From Flavobacteriales bacterium (GTDB lineage Bacteria; Bacteroidota; Bacteroidia; Flavobacteriales_D; Sanyastnellaceae): 64,000 nt of DNA. Numbering within the stretch: position 1 is the stretch's first letter; the number at the start of each line of letters is the position of its first letter. This document shows, in pieces, positions 55,713 to 63,945 of the stretch. Under the pieces are notes generated by a model. It was not told the origin of the DNA. It saw only the letters and a program-made list of their open reading frames with translations, and ran no database searches. Both the position numbers and the translations under genes were made by a program. Location: contig JADKIZ010000005.1 in the NCBI GenBank assembly GCA_016722445.1, positions 62,001 to 126,000 of the forward strand. Reading direction: 5' to 3'.

Positions 55713-56711
55713 TTAATTCGGATTATAGGCCCATTTGAGGTAAACCGCTCCCCATGTGAATCCACCACCAAATGCAGCCAGAATCAGGTTATCGCCCTTC
55801 TTCAACTGTTTTTCCCAATCCCATAAACACAGTGGTAATGTGCCCGCTGTGGTATTGCCATAACGCTGAATATTGATCATCACTTTGTCTGGATTCAAGC
55901 CCATCCGTTTTGCAGTGGCGTCAATGATTCTCAGATTGGCCTGATGCGGAACCAACCAGGCGATATCATCTGCTACCAAATGATTGCGCTCCATAATTTC
56001 TGCGGATACTTCAGCCATTCCCTTCACTGCTGCTTTAAAAACTGGTTGACCATCCTGAAAGACATAATGCTCTCGTTGATCTACAGTTTCATGACTGGCG
56101 GGTTTAACAGAACCACCAGCCTTTTGATGCAGGTATTGTCTTCCACTTCCATCTGATCTCAGAATGCTGTCCTGAATGCCCAATCCTTCGTGATTTGGTT
56201 CCAAAAGGACCGCTCCGGCTCCATCGCCAAAAATGATACAGGTGGATCTGTCGGTGTAATCGATGATGCTGGACATTTTGTCTCCGCCAACCACAACTAC
56301 CTTCTTGTATTTACCTGTTTCAATGAATTGAGCACCTGTGCAAAGAGCGAAAATGAAACCGGAACATGCCGCTCCGATGTCATAACTCCATGCGTTCACT
56401 GCGCCTATTTTATCTGAAATGATGTTTGCTGTTGCTGGAAAAACATGATCTGGAGTAACTGTCGCACAAATGAGCAGATCGATTTCGGTAGCATCGATAC
56501 CCCGCTTTTTAAGCAGGCCTCTCACAGCCTCAGCACCCATATCGCTGGTGCCCAGACCTTCACCCTTTAAAAGGTGACGGGTTTCTATTCCAGTTCTGGT
56601 TCTGATCCACTCATCGGTGGTATCGACCATTTTCTCCAGTTCGAAATTTGTCAGTATGTCTGGTGGAACATAACCATGTACTGCCGTAATCGCCGCGTTT
56701 GTGCGTGTCAT
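55713..56711 (-). CDS. fabH: 3-oxoacyl-[acyl-carrier-protein] synthase III
   Basis: A 332-residue thiolase-fold enzyme with the FabH catalytic triad: C116 in GAACSGF, H256 in VPHQAN and N286 in RYGNTTAG. Other signatures are TTDEWIRTRTGIETRH and FGDGAGAVLL. It condenses acetyl-CoA or a branched acyl-CoA with malonyl-ACP to start fatty acid chains. Length and start match the family. It is the first gene of fabH-accB-accC on the minus strand and is separated from rpmF by a terminator, so it needs its own promoter, which I could not place with confidence. Confidence 0.95.
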   Translation of the reverse strand: MTRTNAAITAVHGYVPPDILTNFELEKMVDTTDEWIRTRTGIETRHLLKGEGLGTSDMGAEAVRGLLKKRGIDATEIDLLICATVTPDHVFPATANIISDKIGAVNAWSYDIGAACSGFIFALCTGAQFIETGKYKKVVVVGGDKMSSIIDYTDRSTCIIFGDGAGAVLLEPNHEGLGIQDSILRSDGSGRQYLHQKAGGSVKPASHETVDQREHYVFQDGQPVFKAAVKGMAEVSAEIMERNHLVADDIAWLVPHQANLRIIDATAKRMGLNPDKVMINIQRYGNTTAGTLPLCLWDWEKQLKKGDNLILAAFGGGFTWGAVYLKWAYNPN

Positions 56712-56829
56712 GAATTATCCTTCTGATTAGTCTTATCGAAAAAACGGGGGCTAATGTAACGCTATTCGATTTGACGCGTGAATTAACCACGAAAACAAAA
56801 CCTTCTGTCGTTTCCTAAATGTGACAGGT

Positions 56830-56865
56830 ATAAATAACAAAGCCGGTACACATCGGTGCACCGGC
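56830..56865 (-). terminator. Intrinsic terminator after rpmF
   Basis: On the minus strand GCCGGTGCAC pairs with GTGTACCGGC (10 bp with one G-T, loop CGAT; 56842-56865), followed by TTTGTTATTT. It lies 26 bp beyond the rpmF stop and separates yceD-rpmF from fabH-accB-accC. Confidence 0.85.
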
Positions 56866-56891
56866 CGGTATCTGATCAAGCATCAGGAAGT

Positions 56892-57089
56892 TCAATCTTC
56901 CTTAGCTGATTCTTTCTCGATCAAAACTTTACCTTTATAGTAAAGTTTGCCCTCATGCCAATGTGCACGGTGGAACATGTGTGGCTGGCCCGTTGTCGGA
57001 CAAGTCGAAACATTCGGAGCCTCGATTTTGTAGTGAGTTCTGCGTTTCGCCTGACGGGTTTGCGAAATCCTGTGTTTGGGATGTGCCAT
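56892..57089 (-). CDS. rpmF: 50S ribosomal protein L32
   Basis: A 65-residue basic protein with the L32 N-terminus MAHPKHRISQTRQAKRRTHY and CPTTGQPHMFHRAHWH, then GKLYYKGK. Only one of the usual zinc-ribbon cysteines remains (C30 region), typical of the zinc-free form in Bacteroidota. It is a component of the large ribosomal subunit. It follows the YceD-like gene by 25 bp on the same strand, the conserved yceD-rpmF pair. Confidence 0.95.
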   Translation of the reverse strand: MAHPKHRISQTRQAKRRTHYKIEAPNVSTCPTTGQPHMFHRAHWHEGKLYYKGKVLIEKESAKED

Positions 57090-57114
57090 TTCAGTATGGT
57101 TTTAAAACAATTTT

Positions 57115-57657
57115 TTATTCTTCTTCATCAAAAAACTCCCGTTCTTCTGGATCATCAAAATTAAGATTCTTCAAGGCTGCCCACTGGGAATCGGCGGTCT
57201 GATCAACCTGAAATTCCTTCAGGCGTGACAAAGACTCCTGATTGCAGTCGGCGACATTTTCATGAATGTGCCTTGCTGGCAAAGCCAGATGGGCGTATTC
57301 ATACAGATAATGACTCACGTCTACTTCATGTTCTGAAGGACCAAGAACCAAGATCTCGTCTTCCGTGCTGCCGGTTTCGTCTCCAAATTTCACAATCAGG
57401 CGATGGGTCGCCACAATCGAGATTTTCAGATCATCACCACAGTGATCACAAGTGGAATCCACAACGCCTTGCAGATGAAAAGTGAGAATCAGCATGGTGC
57501 TCTGTTTTTCTAACTCAACATCGGCTCTAATGCTACAGCCGTGGATTTCCGAAGAATCAAAATTTTCAAAGAACCTACCATCAAGCGTGTATTCAAATTG
57601 GTGTTTACCCAACTTTAACCCGAGATACGGAATTCTGTATTCCTTCAAGGTATTCAC
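57115..57657 (-). CDS. yceD: DUF177/YceD family protein (rpmF-linked)
   Basis: I place the start at GTG 57657 (MNTLKEYRIPYLGLKLGKHQ), giving 180 residues. The frame extends to a TTG at 57684, but that codon lies inside the -7 promoter element, so it cannot be the start. The domain has FHLQGVVDSTCDHCGDDLKI (CxxC) and ends in an acidic tail (FDDPEEREFFDEEE is the type). YceD/DUF177 proteins accompany rpmF widely and are linked to 23S rRNA/ribosome biogenesis, with an unclear mechanism. It is the first gene of yceD-rpmF. Confidence 0.85.
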   Translation of the reverse strand: MNTLKEYRIPYLGLKLGKHQFEYTLDGRFFENFDSSEIHGCSIRADVELEKQSTMLILTFHLQGVVDSTCDHCGDDLKISIVATHRLIVKFGDETGSTEDEILVLGPSEHEVDVSHYLYEYAHLALPARHIHENVADCNQESLSRLKEFQVDQTADSQWAALKNLNFDDPEEREFFDEEE

Positions 57658-57681
57658 GCGATGGTCATTAAAAACGGACGG

Positions 57682-57712
57682 CAAAAGTAATCCCTTTTTT
57701 CAATTGGACAAG
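57682..57712 (-). promoter_or_regulatory. Promoter of yceD-rpmF
   Basis: On the minus strand CTTG (57712-57709), a 19-bp spacer and TACTTTTG (57689-57682) match the phylum consensus with one difference in the -33 box. The GTG start lies 25 bp downstream. Confidence 0.65.
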
Positions 57713-57744
57713 CATATTTCAGGAAAAATCAACATTCAAGGGAT

Positions 57745-57775
57745 GTTGTGAACACCCCCAGAGGTCGTAAATTTG
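57745..57775 (+). promoter_or_regulatory. Promoter of the DUF4783 gene
   Basis: GTTG (57745-57748), a 19-bp spacer and TAAATTTG (57768-57775) match the phylum promoter consensus. The leader to the ATG at 57884 is about 100 bp. Confidence 0.65.
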
Positions 57776-57883
57776 AAGATTGCAACTTCTTGCGTATGTT
57801 CGCTCACGCCAACCTTTGTAGCCATTGATATTTGGCGCGATGGTTGCTAAAGGATTCCAAAATCTGATAAAGAAATTTAACAC

Positions 57884-58270
57884 ATGAAATTCCTGATTTC
57901 GATACTGCTTGTCTTTGCTGCCACTACTGGATTCGCTCAAAACGATATTACCGGAGAGGTTGCCGGGGCGTTGAAAAGAGGCGATGCTGCTGCCATTGCG
58001 GCTCAGATGATGCCACAGGTTGAACTTACACTCAATGGTCAGGACAACAATTTCACAAAGGCAGATGCCCAAAAAGCACTGGCCGCGTTTTTTAAAGATC
58101 ATCCAGTAACTGGATTCAGCATTAAACATCAAGGTACCTCAAAACTTGATGACCAGTACAGAATTGGCGATATGACCACTCAAAAGGGTAGTTTTCGTGT
58201 GACATTTTTCATGAAAAAGACCGGTACAACCATGCAAATCCGCCAATTGAAGATTGAAGTAGCAGAATAA
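57884..58270 (+). CDS. DUF4783 domain-containing exported protein
   Basis: A 128-residue protein: signal peptide MKFLISILLVFAATTGFAQ, then a NTF2-like DUF4783 domain (ITGEVAGALKRGDAAAIAAQ, LTLNGQDNNFTKADAQKAL, FKDHPVTGFSIKHQG, ending MQIRQLKIEVAE). It is found almost only in Bacteroidota and has no known function; in many genomes it sits next to nadC, as here (71 bp upstream of nadC, same strand). It has its own promoter. Confidence 0.85.
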   Translation: MKFLISILLVFAATTGFAQNDITGEVAGALKRGDAAAIAAQMMPQVELTLNGQDNNFTKADAQKALAAFFKDHPVTGFSIKHQGTSKLDDQYRIGDMTTQKGSFRVTFFMKKTGTTMQIRQLKIEVAE

Positions 58271-58340
58271 AGCGCTACACAATTCATGTTTTTCTTCCAG
58301 CAAACTTTCACAATAGCCAGCGGGAGATTTCCTTTGCCGC

Positions 58341-59192
58341 ATGGAAAATTCATTTGATCTCGACGATTTCATCCGATTCGCCCTTGCTGAAGACATTGGC
58401 GATGGTGATCATACCACGTTATCTACCATTCCAACCGACACGCAAGGAAAAGCCAAACTCCTCGTCAAAGAAAACGGTATCATTGCCGGAGTCGATATTG
58501 CGCAACGGGTCGCAGAAATCGTAGATCCGCGACTTCAATTTGAAAAAATCATCTCTGATGGAGCGCCTATTCAGAAAGGTGATATTGCTTTTTACCTTTC
58601 AGGATCATCGCAAAGTATTACAACAGCCGAACGACTTATCCTGAATATCATGCAGCGCATGAGTGGAATTGCGACCAAAACCCATCGCATTCAATCACTC
58701 ATAGCCGAAACACATTGTAAATTGCTGGACACCAGAAAAACCACGCCCGGGTTCAGGTATTTTGAAAAACTCGCGGTAAAAATCGGCGGTGGAGTGAACC
58801 ATCGTTTCGGACTTTACGATATGATTTTGGTGAAAGACAATCACGTAGATTTTTGTGGCGGTGTTGTCCCTGCTTTGGAGCATGTGAAAAATTACCTTCA
58901 GAAAACCGGTAAAAACCTCCGTGTTGAGGTGGAAGCCAGAAACCTGAGCGAAGTGGAACAAATACTTAGTGCCAATATCGCTTTTCGAATCCTCCTCGAT
59001 AATTTTCAACCAGATTCACTGCGCGAAGCGGTGAAATTCATTCAAGGTCGGGTTCAAACTGAAGCATCAGGTGGTATAAACGAAAACAACGTCATGGAAT
59101 ATGCCCGCACTGGTGTAGATTACATCTCCATGGGTGCTTTGACGCATCAGGTACAAAGTCTCGACCTCAGCCTGAAAGCGATGAATATTTAA
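58341..59192 (+). CDS. nadC: Nicotinate-nucleotide pyrophosphorylase (carboxylating)
   Basis: A 283-residue quinolinate phosphoribosyltransferase. It makes nicotinate mononucleotide from quinolinate and PRPP in NAD synthesis. Signatures: LAEDIGDGDHTTLS near the start, RLILNIMQRMSGIAT, LLDTRKTTPGFRYFEKLAVK, then GGVNHRFGLYDMILVKDNHV, and EASGGINENNVMEYARTGVD with YISMGALTH near the end. Length and motifs are standard. It follows the DUF4783 gene and precedes the BrkB-like gene on the same strand. Confidence 0.95.
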   Translation: MENSFDLDDFIRFALAEDIGDGDHTTLSTIPTDTQGKAKLLVKENGIIAGVDIAQRVAEIVDPRLQFEKIISDGAPIQKGDIAFYLSGSSQSITTAERLILNIMQRMSGIATKTHRIQSLIAETHCKLLDTRKTTPGFRYFEKLAVKIGGGVNHRFGLYDMILVKDNHVDFCGGVVPALEHVKNYLQKTGKNLRVEVEARNLSEVEQILSANIAFRILLDNFQPDSLREAVKFIQGRVQTEASGGINENNVMEYARTGVDYISMGALTHQVQSLDLSLKAMNI

Positions 59193-59255
59193 ACGAGAAT
59201 CCGACATTACAGTTCTACTTCGTCACTTTACGATTGAACTTCTATCTTCGCCGCG

Positions 59256-60230
59256 ATGGCTGCCAAACAAAAGAAATGGATGAGCATGCTGCTTCACTGG
59301 TGGCCGGTGAAGCGGGGAATTGCTTTTCTTGACAGAATCCATCCCCCGGGTTTTTCCGGGTTATCATTGTGGTATGTATCGCGTTTCTTCACTGAAGCCG
59401 TGATGAAAGGTCAGATTGCAACAAGGGCTTCCGCAATTTCTTTCCGATTGTTTCTGGCTTTCTTTCCAGCCATCATCATGTTGCTGACTTTGATTCCATA
59501 CATCCCGATTGAAAATTTTCAGGAATCATTGTTCGACAGCATCCGTGGTTTTTTTCCAGGTGATACTTTCAAGCTATTCGAAGAAACATTGGATGACCTG
59601 ATCAATCAAAAGCACAATGCCCTTCTTTCCATCGGTTTTGTGCTGGTGATTTACTATGCATCAAACAGCATCAACGCCATTCTGATCGGATTCAATTCGA
59701 GTTATTTTCTGGATGACAAACACAATCCTGTCATGATGCGTGTTTCAAGTCTTGTGCTCATGTTTGTGCTGGGATTACTCATGCTTATCGCCGTAGTGAT
59801 ACTGGTTTTCAGTGGAACCCTCTTTGAGTTTTTACATGAAAAGAGAATAATAGGTGACAGAGGATATATTCCAATTCTGAACTTCGCCAAGTGGGTCATT
59901 TCAGTAAGTCTGATGTACTCCATCATTACAACACTATATAATGTCGTAGCAAAAAGACCCATCCGTAAATTCCGATACTTTAATGCAGGAGCAACTCTAG
60001 CTACTTTGAGCTTTATAGTAACATCTATCTCTTTCGCATACTTCGTCACAAATTTTGCCTCATACAACAAACTATATGGTTCTCTTGGAACGTTGTTGGT
60101 CTTACTGATTTGGCTCAACATCAATTGCGTCATAGTGTTGATGGGCTTTGAGCTTAACGTTAGTATCCGGCATGCACGCAAAAGCGTACCTGTACCGGAA
60201 CCCATCATTAAAAATACATTGAGAGAATGA
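59256..60230 (+). CDS. YihY/virulence factor BrkB family membrane protein
   Basis: A 324-residue protein with the YihY/BrkB pattern: GQIATRASAISFRLFLAFFPA at the N-terminus, IMLLTLIPYIPI, six or so hydrophobic helices, and the C-terminal FNAGATLATLSFIVTSISFA, YNKLYGSLGTLLVLLIWLNI and NCVIVLMGFELN. The name ribonuclease BN used for it in old annotations is wrong. Its real role, possibly a transporter, is not established. TATCTTCG with TTCG 20 bp upstream (59243-59250) is a variant promoter 5 bp before the ATG. Its stop overlaps the next start (ATGA). Confidence 0.85.
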   Translation: MAAKQKKWMSMLLHWWPVKRGIAFLDRIHPPGFSGLSLWYVSRFFTEAVMKGQIATRASAISFRLFLAFFPAIIMLLTLIPYIPIENFQESLFDSIRGFFPGDTFKLFEETLDDLINQKHNALLSIGFVLVIYYASNSINAILIGFNSSYFLDDKHNPVMMRVSSLVLMFVLGLLMLIAVVILVFSGTLFEFLHEKRIIGDRGYIPILNFAKWVISVSLMYSIITTLYNVVAKRPIRKFRYFNAGATLATLSFIVTSISFAYFVTNFASYNKLYGSLGTLLVLLIWLNINCVIVLMGFELNVSIRHARKSVPVPEPIIKNTLRE

Positions 60231-60655
60231 GATACTTCTTCACCACCATTCTAATTTTATTTGCGATCCACGCATTGAGTCAGGGCGTGATGGGTCGCTG
60301 GCAAACAATTGATGATGAAACCGGAAAAGCCAAATCCGTTGTAGAAATTTCTGAACGCAACGGCAAACTTTATGGCAAAATCATTCAGCTATATCGGGAG
60401 CCACAGGAGGATCAAAACCCCAAATGTGATAAATGCGAAGATGATCGCAAAGATCAATACATCATCGGAATGGAGATTCTACGGGATATGCAACTAAAGG
60501 AAGGCTATTATCAATCCGGAACGATTTGCGATCCAAAAAACGGTAAAATCTACAAATGTGAATTCTGGCTTGATGGTGGAAATCCCAACAAACTTTTGGT
60601 AAGAGGTTATTGGGGATTCTTTTACCGAACACAAACCTGGAATCGGGCATCCTGA
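60227..60655 (+). CDS. DUF2147 domain-containing exported protein
   Basis: A 142-residue protein: signal peptide MRYFFTTILILFAIHALSQ, then the DUF2147 (lipocalin-like) domain with GRWQTIDDETGKAKSVVEI, NGKLYGKIIQLYREP, CDKCEDDRKDQYIIGMEIL and GTICDPKNGKIYKCEFWL. It is periplasmic by inference; the function is unknown. It overlaps the BrkB gene by ATGA, so it is translationally coupled. Its stop codon abuts the stop of the convergent glycosyltransferase (TGATCA). Confidence 0.88.
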   Translation: MRYFFTTILILFAIHALSQGVMGRWQTIDDETGKAKSVVEISERNGKLYGKIIQLYREPQEDQNPKCDKCEDDRKDQYIIGMEILRDMQLKEGYYQSGTICDPKNGKIYKCEFWLDGGNPNKLLVRGYWGFFYRTQTWNRAS

Positions 60656-61405
60656 TCAGGTCATGCTTTGTCGGGTGATTTTATGCCACACAAAACGGAA
60701 GAGGATATAAATGTGATTCATCATGGTTGGCACCAAACCATAGTGATCAGACAAAATGATAAATCTCTCTTTGAGTCCTTGTTTCCTGCGTGAGGATGAA
60801 ACTCCACCTGCTAAAAATTTCGACACGAAAATTCCAGAATCACATACACGTTTCGAATTTTTCAAAACGCGTATGGTCCAATCAATATCGCCACTGATCC
60901 GATATTTCAAGTCATATGGAACACAAACCGTTTTGCTCACTAAAATCGATTGGTGTGAAACACACATTCCGAATCGCAAACTTTTCCAGTTAAGATTTTT
61001 CGGTGGATGCAATCTGCGCTCCCCCAATTCGCGTCCAGCATCGTCCACAACCATGGTATTGCCGAAGTAAAAATCATATCCTGATTCACAGAGCATTTTC
61101 TCTAATACATCATTGGAATAAAACTCATCACCGGCATTCATAAAAATCAGATAGTCGCCTTTTGCTCGCTCAATGCCCTTGTTCATCGCATCGTAAATTC
61201 CTTTGTCGGGTTCTGAAAACACATGCAGACGATCATGCTGAAAGGTCCTTACCTTGTTCAAAGTGTCGTCCTTGGAAGCTCCGTCGATGATGATATGTTC
61301 AAGGTTCGGCCAGGTTTGAGCAACTACACTCAGCATCGTGCGGTCAATGACAGCAGATGCGTTATAAACGACAGTGATCACAGAAACCAGAGGTTGACCG
61401 GGCAT
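60656..61405 (-). CDS. Family 2 glycosyltransferase (WcaA-like)
   Basis: A 249-residue GT2 enzyme: opening PLVSVITVVYNASAVIDRTM, then NLEHIIIDGASKDDTLNKVR, SEPDKGIYDAMNKGIERAKG and DYLIFMNAGDEFYSNDVLEK with the acidic nucleotide-sugar site, and CVSHQSILV further on. It is probably cytosolic, adding a sugar to a lipid-linked glycan. It is divergent from the DUF115-like gene and flippase to its right, which together look like the start of a surface-glycan cluster. Donor and acceptor are unknown. Confidence 0.88.
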   Translation of the reverse strand: MPGQPLVSVITVVYNASAVIDRTMLSVVAQTWPNLEHIIIDGASKDDTLNKVRTFQHDRLHVFSEPDKGIYDAMNKGIERAKGDYLIFMNAGDEFYSNDVLEKMLCESGYDFYFGNTMVVDDAGRELGERRLHPPKNLNWKSLRFGMCVSHQSILVSKTVCVPYDLKYRISGDIDWTIRVLKNSKRVCDSGIFVSKFLAGGVSSSRRKQGLKERFIILSDHYGLVPTMMNHIYILFRFVWHKITRQSMT

Positions 61406-61462
61406 AAATTCAAATTTGAACGTTCCAAAAGTAGCACCTCATGCAGACAACATGTTCATGCC

Positions 61463-61470
61463 TAATTTTG
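61463..61470 (+). promoter_or_regulatory. -7 promoter element (TAATTTTG) before the DUF115-like gene
   Basis: TAATTTTG fits TAnnTTTG and lies 5 bp before the ATG at 61476, suggesting a nearly leaderless mRNA. No good -33 box. Confidence 0.35.
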
Positions 61471-61475
61471 GCCGG

Positions 61476-62350
61476 ATGAGTAAATCTCAAAAGGCATATA
61501 AATCATTGGCAGATTTTGTCATAAATGGGATCAATACCGCGGCTTCCATCGTGAAGGTGATGATCATGTCAAAATCCGTTCAAAAATTGCCACAACCCGT
61601 CGGCGATCGTTGCCTTGTGTTGGGCAATGGTCCTTCACTGAATGATTCACTGGAAAAATATCCGGAGTATTTCGCATCGCATACTTTGATGTGCGTGAAC
61701 AGGTTTGCCGTATCACACCACTACACGAAATTTAAACCTGCCTTGTATGTGATCATTGATCCAAATTTTTGGACCAGTCAAAAAGGCATTATCACTGAAG
61801 CATTGGATGCCATCAGAGAAAAAACAACTTGGCCTGTTGATCTTATCGTCCCTCATAATGCACGAAACACCCCCATGATGGCCGAACTGGAAAACATCCT
61901 TTTCTAAAAGTCAGATATATCAATTATGTGGTGTTTAAGGGTTATCCTTCCGTTGCGCATTTTTTCTACAGAAAAAATCTGGCCATGATGCAAAGCCGCA
62001 ATGTGCTGATTGCGGCGATTTTTATGGCTATCAACATTGGATATAAGAGATTGGAATTATTTGGTGCAGATCATAGCTGGCATGAACAAATACATGTCGA
62101 CGACAACAACGTGGTGAATGTGCGTATGGTGCATTTTTATGACAATGAAGAGAAGGTGACCTATTTGCCATTTAAAAAAGGACTTGATGTAAATGAAACT
62201 CACCGCATGGACGAAACACTTGATGTATGGGCGAGGGTTTTCCGTGGATATCACTTGTTGAAAGCGTATGCGACTTCCGTAGGGTGTAAAATTTATAATG
62301 CCAGTGAAAAATCATATGTGGACGCCTTCGATCGCATTAAAATCAAATAG
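61476..62350 (+). CDS. DUF115/MptE-like glycan-associated protein, frameshifted (probable 1-base deletion)
   Basis: Two frames join into about 291 residues from ATG 61476; in-frame starts further upstream to 61416 are possible. The N-part has RCLVLGNGPSLNDSL, the GPSL-type motif of DUF115/Maf-like and 6-hydroxymethylpterin-pyrophosphokinase-like proteins, and LYVIIDPNFW. The C-part has VVFKGYPSVAHFFYRKNLAM, NIGYKRLELFGADHSW and a long C-terminal tail. The frame breaks at 61900-61903, where T4 must be T5 to read ENILFLKVRYIN. Related proteins occur in glycan or flagellin-glycosylation clusters. The exact role is uncertain. Confidence 0.6.
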
Positions 62351-62463
62351 GATTTCTTCACCACTGCAATTCTGAAAAGTATTTAAATAGGCAATACCGT
62401 CGCGAAGGCATTCGTTTAATTTGCCTTGGTGAAACCAGACAACGAACTGCCGAAAAATTCGCA

Positions 62464-63945
62464 ATGGGCATAGTCATTAAACAGGCTTTCAAGACAACTG
62501 TTTTCTCCTACATTGGAGCGGGACTTGGCTTTCTGACCGTCTGGTTTGTATATCGTAAATGGCTTACACCGGAACAAAACGGATTAATCAATCTCCTCAT
62601 TTCCATTTCAGCCATAACGGGTTCATTGAGTAATCTTGGAATGACAGGAGTTACACTGCGTTTTTTTCCTTATTTCCGAAATGAAGAAAGAGGGCATCAT
62701 GGATTTCTCTTCTATCCTCTGGTTGTAACAGTCTTCGGATATTTCCTGTTTGCAGCACTCTTTTTCATCTTTCGCGATGAAGTCATTGCACGCAATGCAG
62801 AAAAATCATCTTTGTTCGGAATACATATTGGATATCTCTTGCCGCTGACATTTTTCACAGCGATGTATTACATCTTCGACACTTATTCGAGATCGGTTTA
62901 TTTGCCCACAGCAGGAATAGTGATCAAAGAAGTTTTGCTTCGCATTGGAATTCTGGCCACTGCATATTTCTATCATCTGCATTGGTACAGTTTCGAAACT
63001 TTTATTCTGCTCTATTGTTCTCTCACTTGTAGTGTTGGTGTCGGTTTAGCCATTTATCTGATTTGGAAAAAAGTCGTATTTATCCGACCATCAACAGGAT
63101 TTGTGACGCCTCAACTTTCCAAAGAAATGCGAAGCGTGGCTGCATTTTCGATCATCACCGGACTCAGTAGTTTGCTTATTACTTCACTAGACAAAATCAT
63201 TGTCAATGATCAGATTGGAATACAGGCTGCAGGTGTTTTTAGTCTCGCCGCTTATTTTGGAACCATTATTCAAATTCCAGGAAGATCAATTGTGCGCATC
63301 TCTGCAGCTGTGATATCAGATTCGTGGAAAGCCGGTCATACCGAAAACATTCGAACGGTTTATCACAAGACCTGCCTCAATCAAATGATTCTCGGACTTA
63401 TCATCTTTCTGGGTATCGTGACCAATATCGACAACATCATGACCTTACTTCCAGCGGAATATGCAGAAGGCCGCTGGGTTATCATACTCATGTCGCTGGC
63501 CTACTTAATCGATCTCGCCACAGGAGTAAACGGAGTGATCATTTCGACTTCATCATACTATCGTTACGACACCTATTTTATGCTGATATTGATGTTGGTC
63601 ACCGCCGTAACCAATATCCTTCTCATCCCAATAATGGGACTCAAAGGCGCCGCACTCGCGGCTGTCATCACTTACACCAGTTATAATTTTTTGAGATATC
63701 TATTTATCTGGAAAAAATTCCAAATGCAACCTTATGATTTGGCATTTGCGAAAATATTATTCTTCGCAATACTCTCATTCGTTGCAGCGATTGTCATTCC
63801 AGACACTGGTTTTCCATACATCAACATTCTTGTTCGTGGATCTGTGACATGCGGATTATTCGTCTTATTGGTCTACAAATCTCAACTCGCTCAGGATTTC
63901 AATGCGACGTTGATCAAATATGTTTCTGCCATATTGAGAAGATGA
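62464..63945 (+). CDS. Oligosaccharide flippase family protein (MOP superfamily)
   Basis: A 493-residue polytopic protein with about fourteen hydrophobic segments. The N-terminus IKQAFKTTVFSYIGAGLGFL, then NGLINLLISISAITGSLSNL, and the central SLLITSLDKIIVNDQIGIQA with AGVFSLAAYFGTIIQIP are typical of Wzx/PST flippases. It differs in sequence from the other two flippases in the window. It lies between a DUF115-like gene and a gene cut by the window edge, overlapping the latter by ATGA. It likely exports a lipid-linked glycan built by the same cluster. Confidence 0.85.
   Translation: MGIVIKQAFKTTVFSYIGAGLGFLTVWFVYRKWLTPEQNGLINLLISISAITGSLSNLGMTGVTLRFFPYFRNEERGHHGFLFYPLVVTVFGYFLFAALFFIFRDEVIARNAEKSSLFGIHIGYLLPLTFFTAMYYIFDTYSRSVYLPTAGIVIKEVLLRIGILATAYFYHLHWYSFETFILLYCSLTCSVGVGLAIYLIWKKVVFIRPSTGFVTPQLSKEMRSVAAFSIITGLSSLLITSLDKIIVNDQIGIQAAGVFSLAAYFGTIIQIPGRSIVRISAAVISDSWKAGHTENIRTVYHKTCLNQMILGLIIFLGIVTNIDNIMTLLPAEYAEGRWVIILMSLAYLIDLATGVNGVIISTSSYYRYDTYFMLILMLVTAVTNILLIPIMGLKGAALAAVITYTSYNFLRYLFIWKKFQMQPYDLAFAKILFFAILSFVAAIVIPDTGFPYINILVRGSVTCGLFVLLVYKSQLAQDFNATLIKYVSAILRR

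Noticed and set aside
22402..59192. A kynurenine-to-NAD pathway linking kynU and nadC, or a link between kynU and kynurenine formation in MbnP
   Set aside because: The genes are 6-36 kb apart on separate transcripts and other pathway genes are absent. MbnP kynurenine is a protein modification, not a free metabolite.
59256..60230. Ribonuclease BN annotation for the YihY/BrkB-like protein
   Set aside because: The protein is a polytopic membrane protein with YihY motifs; RNase BN is the unrelated ElaC protein.
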